DNA of 64,000 bases from Candidatus Gastranaerophilales bacterium (GCA_944324175.1 CALUVH010000006.1:1-64000); one strand, 5' to 3'. Positions 17,219 to 26,712 are shown, counted from the first letter of the stretch. The notes: generated by a model not told the origin, from the letters alone. Translations and numbers: made by a program.

Positions 17219-18283
17219 TTAATTTCCAAAACATCTAACACGAAAAGCCCAATACGACATACTACGCTGATCAGAGTAACTACTATCAGGATTATAGCGG
17301 CGTCTATACGCATAACTAGAATCATATGGTTCACTGGACCAATAGTACTCATTGATAGACCAATTAAGCTGTGATACACGTGTAGAATCTACCACTAAAT
17401 TATCTCGTTTTTCAACTCGTCCAATAGGAGTATCCTCCTGTCTATATATGTATGTTGCGACGTCAGCTAATTCTTGCATTGTTGGCACTCTCATGTCATT
17501 CGCAGCGCATGCTTTCTTACCTCCTGCCCAATAGTTATTTGTACAGTATCTATTTGTACTGCCTCTATCATCCCATTCCAAGTCAGCGCTACCATCGCAG
17601 GTGTTTATTGGGGTTATTGGATAGATATCACTTGCGGCTATGCATTTGTCTTGGAATTTCATATCGCACGTTGAGATTGTTGCATTCTTTAATTGGATAT
17701 CATCGCCTACTCTATTCGGTCCTTTCTTACCGTTGACATCTATCAACATACTCATGCAACTTACCTGACCGTTTTGACCTTCTGCGCTGAATGGATCGAC
17801 ACTGTTACAATTCGGATTGTATGCCATCACGACTGTTGTACCATCTGCTATTACAAATCCCATTGTATTTGTGCCCCACTCTTTTTGTCCTAGTTTGCTT
17901 GCGGTTGTTAAGCTGCTTACTTCTACTTCGGTTTCTTTATCGCCTGTTTGGACAAACTTCGGTGCGTAGCAGTTTTCTAATTTATCGTTTTCGCAAGTTT
18001 TGATTACTTTTACATACTTCTTAAAATAATTCATGTAATCTTCTGTACTGTTTGCTACTCCTGTCATCACGCCGTCAATGTTCATTTGACGGGTCGCTTC
18101 GACAAGTTTCTTGTCCCATAGGTCTTTTGCGGTTGCCCAAGCTTTGTTGTTATGGTTCTCTATCATACTTGGAATCGTCAGTGCTGCAACTATTCCAATC
18201 ACACTCAAAGTTATTAGCACCTCGGCAAGTGTAAATGCGTTTCTACATTGATCTGAGTAATTTTCAATTCGTTTTTTAGTCAT
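17219..18283 (-). CDS. Prepilin-like protein with Fib_succ_major/DUF1566-like C-terminal domain
   Basis: This is a type IV pilin-like or pseudopilin protein of 354 aa. The prepilin peptidase site precedes F17, with Glu21 at +5, inside AFTLAEVLITLSVIGIVAAL, followed by a hydrophobic helix. The middle is Cys-containing, with LIDVNGKKGPN. The C-terminal region has MRVPTMQELADVA and YYWSSEPYDSSYAYRRRYN near the end, closing with FRVRCFGN. This matches the pattern of DUF1566/Fibrobacter-type C-lectin-like domains, and its last 42 residues are dominated by Tyr, Ser, Asp and Arg. GGAG precedes the ATG. By eye the gene is richer in G+C than its neighbours. The ligand is unknown; surface display is inferred. 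Confidence 0.8.
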   Translation of the reverse strand: MTKKRIENYSDQCRNAFTLAEVLITLSVIGIVAALTIPSMIENHNNKAWATAKDLWDKKLVEATRQMNIDGVMTGVANSTEDYMNYFKKYVKVIKTCENDKLENCYAPKFVQTGDKETEVEVSSLTTASKLGQKEWGTNTMGFVIADGTTVVMAYNPNCNSVDPFSAEGQNGQVSCMSMLIDVNGKKGPNRVGDDIQLKNATISTCDMKFQDKCIAASDIYPITPINTCDGSADLEWDDRGSTNRYCTNNYWAGGKKACAANDMRVPTMQELADVATYIYRQEDTPIGRVEKRDNLVVDSTRVSQLNWSINEYYWSSEPYDSSYAYRRRYNPDSSYSDQRSMSYWAFRVRCFGN

Positions 18284-18380
18284 TTAGAGCTCCATCCTTT
18301 CTATCATAAACATCACATTTATTTTTTACATAATTCTATTTTTTTAAGCTAAATTATCTATTTTTATAACAACAGTATAG

Positions 18381-19793
18381 CTATGTATTACGATGAAAAT
18401 CCTTAATAAATTCTATAGCCATATTTTTATCTACAACATCACCCGAAATTTGAGCTTCATGCAGAGCATCCATAATCTCACCTAATTTGGGTGAAGGCGG
18501 TATGTTCAAAATTTGCATAACTTCCTTTCCATCAAGAAGTTTAGGTAGAGGTTCAAGGGTTTCACGCACATCTAAATAAAACTGCATCAATCGATTTAAG
18601 TTATTTATATTATTTTCGACAATTTCATCAGTAACCGCTTCCCCTCTTGCTGAAAGTCTGTCTGCCTGAGCAAGCAATATATTATCAATAGAATTATTAC
18701 TCATTTTACGAATATAACGCATCATAACCTTGTCATTAACCTCCGGTGAGGCAACCACTTGAGAAGGGTAGATATGATTTTTCACCATTGATGCAATATA
18801 ATCAATTTGCTTATTTGAAAATGACATTCTTTTTAAAAGTTGGTATGTCATTTTAGCCCCTACATCATCGTGCTTTATAAACCTGTGTCTTCCAGTATCT
18901 TCCTCAATTGTCCAAGTTGAAAACTTACCAATATCATGCATAAATGCTGCAAGTTTCAAATGAGCAATTCTACTTGCACCACCGAAATCAATCCTATTCA
19001 TATGCTCCTTTATTTCGGGTGATGAATTTGCATATATACCTGATAACTGTTTTACAGTCTCAATTGAATGATGAAACAAGTCCAAATGATGATGAGTATT
19101 CTTAGGCACTTGTTTAAGCTCCTTTACAAATGGAAAAATTTTCTCTAAAATCCATGTTTTATCCATATTTAAAAGAGCTTTATAAGCAAATGGCCCTGAA
19201 AAAAGCTTGATAATCTCGCATGTTATTCTCTCTTGAGCAGGTTTTACAACCATATCAGAATACTTACAAGCAGCCTCTATTACCTGATGTGATAATTCAA
19301 AACCATAAAGAGCCTGAAACCGATAAACCCTCAGTAAACGAAGCGGATCGTCTTCAAAATTCTGTACATTAATACAATCAAGCACTCCATGCTGTAAATC
19401 GGTTATACCTCCACACAAGTCAATCACTTCAAAAGTTTTTAAATTAACTGCGATAGAATTTATTGTCAAATCACGGCGCATAAGATCACGTTCAAGTGAA
19501 TTCTCTATCGGATTAGTTACATCAATATAATTTATCTTATCAGACATCACTAAACGATAAATTTTATTTTCCTCATCTAATGGTACAAAAGTCGCATCTA
19601 AAAACTTACTTAACTCAACTGCAAAAGCTCTTGCATCCTCGTCTAATACAATTAAATCTCTATCATAAGTTCTTTTACCAAGCAAAAAATCTCTGACAGC
19701 ACCACCTACCAGATAAATCTCATTATCAAATTGTGCAATTATTTTTGCTAAAATTTCATCAGATCTAACTTTTTCTGTAATTTTCGAATTCAT
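18381..19793 (-). CDS. cca: CCA tRNA nucleotidyltransferase with HD domain
   Basis: A class II tRNA nucleotidyltransferase/poly(A) polymerase-family enzyme of 470 aa that adds or repairs the tRNA 3' CCA end. The nucleotidyltransferase head has VGGAVRDFLLGKRTYDRDL with the catalytic Asp pair, and RRDLTINSIAVNL. DPLRLLRVYRFQALYG is the nucleotide-recognition region. An HD phosphohydrolase-type domain follows (FMHDIGKFSTW and IKHDDVG). tRNA genes seen here encode CCA, so repair may be the main role. The start overlaps the end of rsmE by 29 bp, indicating co-transcription. Confidence 0.88.
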   Translation of the reverse strand: MNSKITEKVRSDEILAKIIAQFDNEIYLVGGAVRDFLLGKRTYDRDLIVLDEDARAFAVELSKFLDATFVPLDEENKIYRLVMSDKINYIDVTNPIENSLERDLMRRDLTINSIAVNLKTFEVIDLCGGITDLQHGVLDCINVQNFEDDPLRLLRVYRFQALYGFELSHQVIEAACKYSDMVVKPAQERITCEIIKLFSGPFAYKALLNMDKTWILEKIFPFVKELKQVPKNTHHHLDLFHHSIETVKQLSGIYANSSPEIKEHMNRIDFGGASRIAHLKLAAFMHDIGKFSTWTIEEDTGRHRFIKHDDVGAKMTYQLLKRMSFSNKQIDYIASMVKNHIYPSQVVASPEVNDKVMMRYIRKMSNNSIDNILLAQADRLSARGEAVTDEIVENNINNLNRLMQFYLDVRETLEPLPKLLDGKEVMQILNIPPSPKLGEIMDALHEAQISGDVVDKNMAIEFIKDFHRNT

Positions 19794-20511
19794 AGACTAT
19801 ATTTCCTAACGCCACCGTAGTCGCTGTTTCTGCCTTCAATATCAAATTTCCTAAAGTAATCTTAGGAATTGAATTTTTATCAAAAAACTCAAATTCTTTA
19901 CAGGAAAATCCCCCCTCAGGACCAATTATCACAAGCACACTCTCACCAGACATTATCGGTGTTTTTTGCACAAAATCTCTCAAAGTTTGCTCTGCACAAC
20001 GCTCACAAAATGCAATTATCTTATCAAATTTCTGAAGGTTTACAATATCAAAAAGAGTCGACACATCATAACATTTAGGAATCAAAGCCCGCTCACACTG
20101 TTTTGATGCTTCATACATAACTCTTTGCCACTTATCAATCTTTTTCACTACATTTGACTTATTCAACGCACAATTATCAGTAACAATCGGATATATTCCA
20201 CGCACTCCAAGTTCTGTTGCCTTTTCTATTACAAAACTCTGTGCCTCACTCCGCAATGGACTTTGTGCCAAATACAAATCAAATTCTAAATCACGTAGTG
20301 ATTTATAACTTTTTTCTATCAACACTTCTATTAAATTATTATCAATTTTCTCAATTACTGTTTCATATTGAACTTGATTTTCATCAATCAACAAGAGTTT
20401 TTCACCCCTTTTCGCACGCAACGAACGCGCGATATGCCTATAATTATCAGCATCCGCTATGATTATTTTTTCACCTTTTTTAGATTTTGATTCGACAAAA
20501 AAATGAGGCAT
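19765..20511 (-). CDS. rsmE: 16S rRNA m3U1498 methyltransferase RsmE
   Basis: A SPOUT-class methyltransferase (248 aa) that modifies U1498 of 16S rRNA using S-adenosylmethionine. The N-terminal PUA-like domain begins MPHFFVESK and includes HIARSLRAKRGEKLLLID. The C-terminal trefoil-knot region has KATELGVRGIYPIVTDN, VLVIIGPEGGFSCKEFEFF and LILKAETATTVALG, all typical of RsmE. AAGGAG precedes the ATG. It overlaps cca at its 3' end. Confidence 0.95.
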   Translation of the reverse strand: MPHFFVESKSKKGEKIIIADADNYRHIARSLRAKRGEKLLLIDENQVQYETVIEKIDNNLIEVLIEKSYKSLRDLEFDLYLAQSPLRSEAQSFVIEKATELGVRGIYPIVTDNCALNKSNVVKKIDKWQRVMYEASKQCERALIPKCYDVSTLFDIVNLQKFDKIIAFCERCAEQTLRDFVQKTPIMSGESVLVIIGPEGGFSCKEFEFFDKNSIPKITLGNLILKAETATTVALGNIVYEFENYRKS

Positions 20512-20647
20512 TTTTACTCCTTTTTACACATTTTATAACAAACATGAATAAAAATTTATTATAAAATTATATTAAGTTACTGGAAAAAAAATTATTTTTG
20601 AATTATTATTGTAGTAGTAATATAAACTCTAAGGAACAAAGGGGATT

Positions 20648-21727
20648 ATGAAAAACATAAACAACGCAAATGATAAAGTAATAGGTATACCAAGAGCAAT
20701 GTCTTTTTATCACAACTATCCGTTTTATTATGGATTTTTTACTGATCTCGGTATAAAAATCGTTTTGTCTGATATAACAACCAAACAGAAAATGTCCGCA
20801 GGATCAGCCCTGGTCGTCACAGAAACTTGCTTACCAATCAAGGTATTTATCGGACATGTGCTTAATTTAATTGATAAGGGAGTGGATAAAATTCTCGTCC
20901 CATCTCTTCAATCAGTATCTCATAAAATTTACAACTGCTCTAAAATCAGAGGACTTCCTGATCTGGTAAGGAATGTTGTAAAAAAAGATTTTACACTAAT
21001 TGAGCCAACTCTTGATAAATCTGAAAAAAATCAAGGTTTGTATGAGTTTTTAAAAGAATGCGCAGCTCCATTTGGCATAACCGATGAAGCTGTCATAAAA
21101 AGAGCTTCCAAAGCAGGCTGGAGGACTTATAATAATTTTCATATTATGTCAAAATCAGGTATGAGCTACCAAAAAGCTCTTAGCTATGCCCTTCAAGGCA
21201 AGGTGTTCATTGAAAGCGAAACAAAGGAGTATCCTATTTCTATTGCATTAATTTCTCATGGATATAATATATACGATGATAGAACTTCTATGAAAATCTT
21301 TGATAAACTTGAAAAAATGGATGTGAAAGTATATTCATCCCTTCAACTTTCAAAAGAGCAAATGGAAGATGGTATCAAATCTTTAGGGCAAGAGCTATAC
21401 TGGGCTAATGAATACGAAATGACAGGGGCTGCGGGGCATTACCTAAAAGATAATAAAATTGACGGAATCATTACTGTAACAGCTTTCGGATGCGGACCTG
21501 ATTCTTTGATGATTGAACGTATTACAAGAAAAGCTAAACGATTCAACAAGCCACTATTAAACCTTACAATTGATGAACAAACTGGCGAAGCTGGATTTAT
21601 CACAAGATTGGAAGCTTTTGTTGATATGCTATTCCGTAAAAAACGCGCTAACATCATTAATAACATTGAAATTAGCGAAAAACATTCTTCATATATACCA
21701 AATACAAATTATATTGAAACAAAATAA
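20648..21727 (+). CDS. DUF2229 acyl-CoA dehydratase activase-related protein
   Basis: The 359-aa product matches the DUF2229 family, related to the activase/D-component of 2-hydroxyacyl-CoA dehydratases. Conserved features are GIPRAMSFYHNYPFYYGFF near the start, the Cys blocks VTETCLPIK, YNCSKIRGLPD and AFGCGPDSLM, and a LTIDEQTGEAGFITRLEAF motif near the end. In the family these cysteines are thought to hold an iron-sulfur cluster. It is alone here, without the ATP-binding BcrAD/BadFG activase domain, so its partner lies elsewhere and the substrate is unknown. AAAGGGG precedes the ATG. Confidence 0.75.
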   Translation: MKNINNANDKVIGIPRAMSFYHNYPFYYGFFTDLGIKIVLSDITTKQKMSAGSALVVTETCLPIKVFIGHVLNLIDKGVDKILVPSLQSVSHKIYNCSKIRGLPDLVRNVVKKDFTLIEPTLDKSEKNQGLYEFLKECAAPFGITDEAVIKRASKAGWRTYNNFHIMSKSGMSYQKALSYALQGKVFIESETKEYPISIALISHGYNIYDDRTSMKIFDKLEKMDVKVYSSLQLSKEQMEDGIKSLGQELYWANEYEMTGAAGHYLKDNKIDGIITVTAFGCGPDSLMIERITRKAKRFNKPLLNLTIDEQTGEAGFITRLEAFVDMLFRKKRANIINNIEISEKHSSYIPNTNYIETK

Positions 21728-21738
21728 ACAGGTAATTT

Positions 21739-21887
21739 ATGAAAAAATTTTTGTTACTCTGCTTTTGCTCATTTTTTATGCAAATACCGGTTTAACCGCA
21801 CATATTATATCAGACGGTAATAGTGACTTCTGGAAAGATGGGCAACATATCAGATCTGATGGTAATGGCGGTTTCTGGATGCCATAG
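21739..21887 (+). pseudogene. Small secreted repeat protein, frame broken at an A tract
   Basis: An ATG with AGG upstream (CAGGTAATTTATG) is followed by A6T5. In the ATG frame translation stops after 18 codons. If the tract had one more A, the frame would encode a 49-aa protein with a clean signal peptide (MKKIFVTLLLLIFYANTGLTA) and a short mature part with two copies of the pattern H-I-x-S-D-G-N-x-x-F-W, ending at the TAG at 21885-21887. This could be a true one-base deletion, a phase-variable or slippage-expressed gene, or a sequencing error. It follows the DUF2229 gene closely and ends at a strong terminator. Confidence 0.6.
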
Positions 21888-21893
21888 ATAAAA

Positions 21894-21922
21894 CAAGAAG
21901 TGCCTTGCGAGCACTTCTTGTT
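21894..21922. terminator. Bidirectional terminator between the small secreted protein and rpsU
   Basis: CAAGAAGTGC (21894-21903) pairs perfectly with GCACTTCTTG (21911-21920) across a 7-nt loop. T-rich sequence follows on both strands (TTATTT on plus, TTTTATC on minus). It ends the plus-strand unit and the convergent rpsU transcript. Confidence 0.88.
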
Positions 21923-21937
21923 ATTTACAAAAACCAA

Positions 21938-22111
21938 TTATACTTTTCTTTTACGAGCAGCTTCTGATTTACGTTTTCTTTTTACACTTGGTTTTTCATA
22001 TCTTTCACGTTTTTTGACTTCTGAAAGAATACCAGCCTTCTGTATTTTTTTCTTAAAACGTCTCAATGCGCTTTCAATTGACTCGTTTTCGCCAACTTTA
22101 ACTTCTGCCAT
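21938..22111 (-). CDS. rpsU: 30S ribosomal protein S21
   Basis: A short gene of 57 aa, S21 is a small basic protein of the 30S subunit that helps mRNA base pair with 16S rRNA. The protein starts [20 protein letters not shown] and continues with [20 protein letters not shown], then a very basic tail ending AARKRKV; all are family hallmarks. It stands alone between its own consensus promoter and a perfect hairpin terminator. A GGTGGTG sequence lies about 10 nt ahead of the ATG. Confidence 0.97.
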   Translation of the reverse strand: MAEVKVGENESIESALRRFKKKIQKAGILSEVKKRERYEKPSVKRKRKSEAARKRKV

Positions 22112-22159
22112 TTATATTTTTCACCACCTTAAAAGTCTTGTGTACAGTTTCGTATAATT

Positions 22160-22188
22160 ATTATAACCCAAATTTGAAAAAATTTCAA
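22160..22188 (-). promoter_or_regulatory. Promoter of rpsU
   Basis: The minus strand has TTGAAA (22188-22183), exactly 17 nt, then TATAAT (22165-22160). It is one of the best sigma-70-type promoters in the window. It lies about 48 nt upstream of rpsU and so gives a leadered mRNA, unlike the leaderless set. Confidence 0.85.
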
Positions 22189-22193
22189 GTATA

Positions 22194-25160
22194 TCAACCA
22201 GTAAGTGTGAAGATTTCGTAGATTTCCTCATCAGAAAGCTCTGTAATAATCTTTTCACCTTCATATACAGCAAGATCAGCGAGTTCTTTTTTAGATTTCA
22301 GCATTTCATCTATTTTCTCTTCAAAAGTACCCAGAGTAATCATCCTATGCACCATAACATTCTTATCCTGACCTATTCTATAAGTTCTGTCAGTTGCCTG
22401 ATCTTCAACAGCCGGATTCCACCACAAATCATAATGAATAACATTTGTAGCGCTCGTCAAGTTTAGTCCTGTACCTCCGGCCTTCAAAGACAGAATCATA
22501 ATTTTTGCATCATCATCATTTTGGAATTTATTTATCAATTCCTCACGTTGAGTAACTGTTAAAGACCCATGGAAGAATAACGGTTCAGTGTTGCACTCCT
22601 CGGCTATAACACGGCATAATATATCACCCATTTCCTTATACTGCGTAAAAATAAGAGTCTTTTCACCATTCTCTAAGATACTTTGTACGGTTGAAATACA
22701 CTTATCCATTTTTCCAGACTGTTCTTTACTCATCTCGCCACCCTTTAAAAACTGATAAGGATGGTTACAAATCTGCTTCAAAGCTGTTATAAGTTTGAAT
22801 ATATTACCTCGCCTGTTTATTCCGGTAAATCCGCTAATCTTTTCCATCATTTCATTTAATGTCTTTTCATATAAAACGGCTTGCGGTTTTGACAAGTAGC
22901 AGTAGTCATTTATCACCATTTTTTCAGGCAAATCAGTAATGACATTTTTATCTGTTTTCAAACGTCTTAGTACAAAAGGTGAAACCGAAAGTTTGAGCTT
23001 TGCTGCGCGAGAATTCTCTTTAAACCTTTCAATTGGAATAGCATAACTTTTTTGAAACTCTCTTAATGTGCCAAGGTAACCATGATTTATAAAATCAAAT
23101 ATACTCCACAATTCAGTCAATCTATTTTCTACCGGAGTACCTGTCATTGCTATTTTCACATCTGACTTTAACATCTTTATTGCAAGTGTCTGTGCCGTAT
23201 CAGGATTTTTTATATTCTGAGCTTCATCAACTATAATCATACCCCAAGTATGTTTTTTCAACTCTTCTACGTCTATACGCATTATTGCATAAGTCGTCAA
23301 AATCACATCATGTTTTAAATCCAACTGACGTTCAGCTCCATGGTATACAACCGCATCCAAAGATGGAGCAAACATCTGAATTTCTTTTGTCCAATTTCCC
23401 ATTAAAGTTGTCGGACAGATTACAAGCACAGGTTTATCTAATTTACCTTCTTCCTTCATTTTCAAAATCAAACTAATGACTTGAATAGTCTTTCCTAAGC
23501 CCATGTCATCCGCCATACAAGCTCCAAACCCCTTAGACACATTTGTCCAAAGCCACTTAAGTCCGGTTTGCTGATATGGTCTGAGTTCACCATTTAAATT
23601 CGAAGGTGGAGTAACCTCTACTGGTCTGTTAAAATCTTGAATTATCTTAGCAAAAGCTTTGTCATAATCAAAATCGTATTGATCCAGTTGACCTGACATA
23701 GAAGCATGAATTAATTCCATCCTTGATAAAGATTTAAAATTAGCTTTTGCAACTTGCTCAAAAATTTTCTTACTCTCATCTTGATCAATTAATACATACT
23801 TATTTTTATATTTAATTAAGCCGTTATTATTTTTAACAAGTTCATTAAACTCTTCGAGTGAAATTTTTTCATTACCTATTGCAATCTCATATGAAAAATC
23901 CAAAATATCATCTAAGGATATAGCAGAAGATGACGGATTATTGAAAATATCCCTTAGCTCTTGAGTTCGAGCAGTTTTAACTTTTGCATTAATAGATGCC
24001 CTAGGAACAACAATATTTACAAGCTCCTTTGGTAAAACTACTTCTATTTGAGCCTTTTGCAGGTAATAAGCAGTCTGCGTAATAATTTTATACACTTCAT
24101 TTAAGTTGAGATCCAAAGCCAATTTTGTTTCATCTTCAAACAAATCTTCTAACTCCGGCATATACCTAATGGCATAATTCAACTGCTTTTCGACAATACG
24201 AGCTATATCAGAAGCATTCGCATCAAATACGGACTCATCAGTATACAAGCGATCAATCAATACGCTTTCCCCAGTTTTTCTGTTCTTGATATGTACTTTC
24301 AGTCTGAATAACTCATCTTCAACTTTATCAATTTTGAAAAACGGAATAACATCATATTTACCTAAATACAACTCATCAAACCACTGAGAAATATTTTCTG
24401 CAAGATTCATCCCTTTCATAATTGCGCGCTGCTCTTGCTCTTTTATCATGTAAGTTCCAGATTTTACATCTTTAAACTTATATGCCTTTATTCCCAAAAA
24501 CTTATATATAACATAATTAAGATAGTTATATATAAAATCGTTGACAAAATTCTTTGGCTTTTCACCCTTAATAAACAAATTGTCAGGGATATTTTCCTCA
24601 AACATATTTATAATTCTAGCAAGTTGCTGGTTGGTAATAAGCGGCTCATAGACAATCTTAAACATATTTCCTTTGACTTTTACTGTCGGAATAAAGTACA
24701 ATTTTTCTATTAACTTCATCACAAAATATGTAAGCTTATTCATATAGACAAAAGTCGGGGACAAATTTTCTATATCTATTACATTTCCAAAACCGCCAAA
24801 GTAGTCTAGTACAACATCCAAATTCATTGCATATCCGACTTTATCTGCTAATACAACCGAACGGAAACGAAATAATGAACCTTTAGACTTTAAATAATAC
24901 TCAAAATTATTTGTCGGAGTAACAAAAAAAGATAACTTTTCATTGTCATTAACAATAAAAAAATCAGTATTCCGAGCCGGAGTATGAGGGCTTAAAAAAA
25001 TCCCCTCAAACTCATCCTCAATCGTCTGATAAATAAGACTCAAAGTATACCTAAAGTCCTTATTTTTAAACCCTTCCGGATTTTCAGAAAGATTGAAAAA
25101 CAACTCATCTACATTATTTTTTTTAAATGAAAAATCTATATCTAAATAATTTTTTTGCAT
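22194..25160 (-). CDS. SNF2/HepA-type helicase-like ATPase
   Basis: This is a large double-stranded DNA translocase of the SNF2 family. Motifs in order: RPYQQTGLKWLW, motif I DDMGLGKTIQVISL, motif Ia VLVICPTTLMGNW, motif II VDEAQNIKN, motif III MTGTPVENRLTELWSIF, then the second lobe with LIFTQYKEMGDIL, LSLKAGGTGLNLT and motif VI DQATDRTYRIGQ. About 500 residues precede the helicase core with no domain I can name. A GTG at 25181 is in frame, but the ATG at 25160 has GGAAA 6-7 nt upstream and is preferred (988 aa). It follows gpmI on the same strand. Cellular role is uncertain: transcription recycling, repair or defence. Confidence 0.85.
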   Translation of the reverse strand: MQKNYLDIDFSFKKNNVDELFFNLSENPEGFKNKDFRYTLSLIYQTIEDEFEGIFLSPHTPARNTDFFIVNDNEKLSFFVTPTNNFEYYLKSKGSLFRFRSVVLADKVGYAMNLDVVLDYFGGFGNVIDIENLSPTFVYMNKLTYFVMKLIEKLYFIPTVKVKGNMFKIVYEPLITNQQLARIINMFEENIPDNLFIKGEKPKNFVNDFIYNYLNYVIYKFLGIKAYKFKDVKSGTYMIKEQEQRAIMKGMNLAENISQWFDELYLGKYDVIPFFKIDKVEDELFRLKVHIKNRKTGESVLIDRLYTDESVFDANASDIARIVEKQLNYAIRYMPELEDLFEDETKLALDLNLNEVYKIITQTAYYLQKAQIEVVLPKELVNIVVPRASINAKVKTARTQELRDIFNNPSSSAISLDDILDFSYEIAIGNEKISLEEFNELVKNNNGLIKYKNKYVLIDQDESKKIFEQVAKANFKSLSRMELIHASMSGQLDQYDFDYDKAFAKIIQDFNRPVEVTPPSNLNGELRPYQQTGLKWLWTNVSKGFGACMADDMGLGKTIQVISLILKMKEEGKLDKPVLVICPTTLMGNWTKEIQMFAPSLDAVVYHGAERQLDLKHDVILTTYAIMRIDVEELKKHTWGMIIVDEAQNIKNPDTAQTLAIKMLKSDVKIAMTGTPVENRLTELWSIFDFINHGYLGTLREFQKSYAIPIERFKENSRAAKLKLSVSPFVLRRLKTDKNVITDLPEKMVINDYCYLSKPQAVLYEKTLNEMMEKISGFTGINRRGNIFKLITALKQICNHPYQFLKGGEMSKEQSGKMDKCISTVQSILENGEKTLIFTQYKEMGDILCRVIAEECNTEPLFFHGSLTVTQREELINKFQNDDDAKIMILSLKAGGTGLNLTSATNVIHYDLWWNPAVEDQATDRTYRIGQDKNVMVHRMITLGTFEEKIDEMLKSKKELADLAVYEGEKIITELSDEEIYEIFTLTG

Positions 25161-25185
25161 AAATTTCCAGTCTATAATCACATAA

Positions 25186-26712
25186 TTACTTAATCAGAGA
25201 TTCGCACTCCATTTCTTCAGGTTTTTTAATACCCATTAATTGAAGTACAGTAGGAGCGACATTACACAACGCGCCACCTTCTTTTAACTCAATATCACTA
25301 TCACCGTTAATAATTACAAAAGGTACTTCGTTAGTGGTGTGAGCAGTCTGAGGTTTTCCAGTTTGAGAATTTACCATAACTTCAGAATTACCATGGTCAG
25401 CCGTCAATATCATTGTTATATCATGTTTTTTACAAGCGTCTGCAATTTTACCAACACACTCGTCTACCACATGACAAGCCTTTGTTGCAGCTTCAATAAC
25501 TCCCGTATGTCCAACCATATCTGGGTTAGCAAAATTCACAAGAATAAAACCATACTCAGGATTATCAATAGCTTCTAGCACCTTATTGCACACTTCATAT
25601 GCGCTCATTTCTGGCTGCATATCATAAGTAGCGACTTTAGGTGATGGCACCAACACTCTTGTTTCATTCGGTTGAGGCTCCTCAACCCCACCATTAAAAA
25701 AGAATGTAACATGTGCATATTTTTCTGTCTCAGCTGTACGGAATTGTTTAACACCGTTCGCTTCCAATACATCCCCAAGAATATTTACCATATGCTCTTT
25801 TCCAAAAGCAACAGGGAAAGTAAAAGTTTCATCATACTGAGTCATACAAACATAATAAAGATTCTTTCTTACTGCTTTTCTTTTAAATCCGTCAAAATCA
25901 TTAAAATTAATAGCTTTTGTGATTTCACGGGCTCTATCAGGTCTATAATTAAAGAAAATTATTGCATCATTATCATGAATACGAGATTCCTCACCACCTA
26001 TTACTGTTGGTAATACAAATTCATCATTTTCACCTTTGGCATATGAATTTTGAACACCTTCGCAAGCCGTATTTGCCTTCTCTCCTTCGCCAAGCAACAA
26101 AGCATTATAGCCTTTTTCGACACGTTCCCAACGATTATCTCTATCCATTATATAATAGCGACCGATAACCGTAGCAATAGGCGGCAAATTATATTTTTTC
26201 AGCTCAGCTTCAACCTGCTCTAAATAAATGCAAGCGCTTTGAGGAGGAGTATCACGTCCATCCAAAAAGGCATGTACATAAACCTTTTTCAATCCACTGT
26301 CCGCAGCTAACTTAATCAATGCAATAACATGCTCTAATGAAGAATGAACTCCTCCTGTTGAAACAAGTCCGTATATATGAAGAGCTGAATTATTCTCCTT
26401 GACATGTGCTATTGCATTTAAAAACTCTTTATTTTCAAAAAAAGTACCTTTTTTTATAGCATTATTAATCTTAGATAAATCCTGATATACAATTCTACCG
26501 GCACCCAAATTCAAATGACCTACTTCACTGTTTCCCATCTGTCCTGCAGGTAACCCTACATACTCACCATCTGCATGTATTTTTACAAACTTTCCTTCCT
26601 TTTCCAAACGCTCTACATGCTCAGGCTTTGATAACAACGTTGCGTCATATTCAGGATGTTCAGTACTAATTCCCCAACCGTCCATGATACACAATAAAAC
26701 TCTTTTTTTCAT
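25186..26712 (-). CDS. gpmI: 2,3-bisphosphoglycerate-independent phosphoglycerate mutase
   Basis: GpmI interconverts 3- and 2-phosphoglycerate in glycolysis using two Mn ions and a phosphoserine intermediate. The start MKKRVLLCIMDGWG at 26712 has GAGGGA upstream; a longer in-frame start is unlikely. The 508-aa length is standard. Visible motifs include MGNSEVGHLNLGAGR with the catalytic Ser, HAFLDGRDTPPQSA, GRYYIMDRDNRWER, NFANPDMVGHTG and LTADHGNSE. Confidence 0.97.
   Translation of the reverse strand: MKKRVLLCIMDGWGISTEHPEYDATLLSKPEHVERLEKEGKFVKIHADGEYVGLPAGQMGNSEVGHLNLGAGRIVYQDLSKINNAIKKGTFFENKEFLNAIAHVKENNSALHIYGLVSTGGVHSSLEHVIALIKLAADSGLKKVYVHAFLDGRDTPPQSACIYLEQVEAELKKYNLPPIATVIGRYYIMDRDNRWERVEKGYNALLLGEGEKANTACEGVQNSYAKGENDEFVLPTVIGGEESRIHDNDAIIFFNYRPDRAREITKAINFNDFDGFKRKAVRKNLYYVCMTQYDETFTFPVAFGKEHMVNILGDVLEANGVKQFRTAETEKYAHVTFFFNGGVEEPQPNETRVLVPSPKVATYDMQPEMSAYEVCNKVLEAIDNPEYGFILVNFANPDMVGHTGVIEAATKACHVVDECVGKIADACKKHDITMILTADHGNSEVMVNSQTGKPQTAHTTNEVPFVIINGDSDIELKEGGALCNVAPTVLQLMGIKKPEEMECESLIK

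Noticed and set aside
17352-18234. Several plus-strand ORFs of 60-94 codons opposite the first prepilin gene
   Set aside because: They are antisense shadows caused by the gene's higher GC and strong codon pattern. None has a ribosome binding site or recognisable domain.
21900-22157. Plus-strand ORF of 85 codons
   Set aside because: It lies opposite rpsU, whose protein is unmistakable and has its own promoter and terminator.
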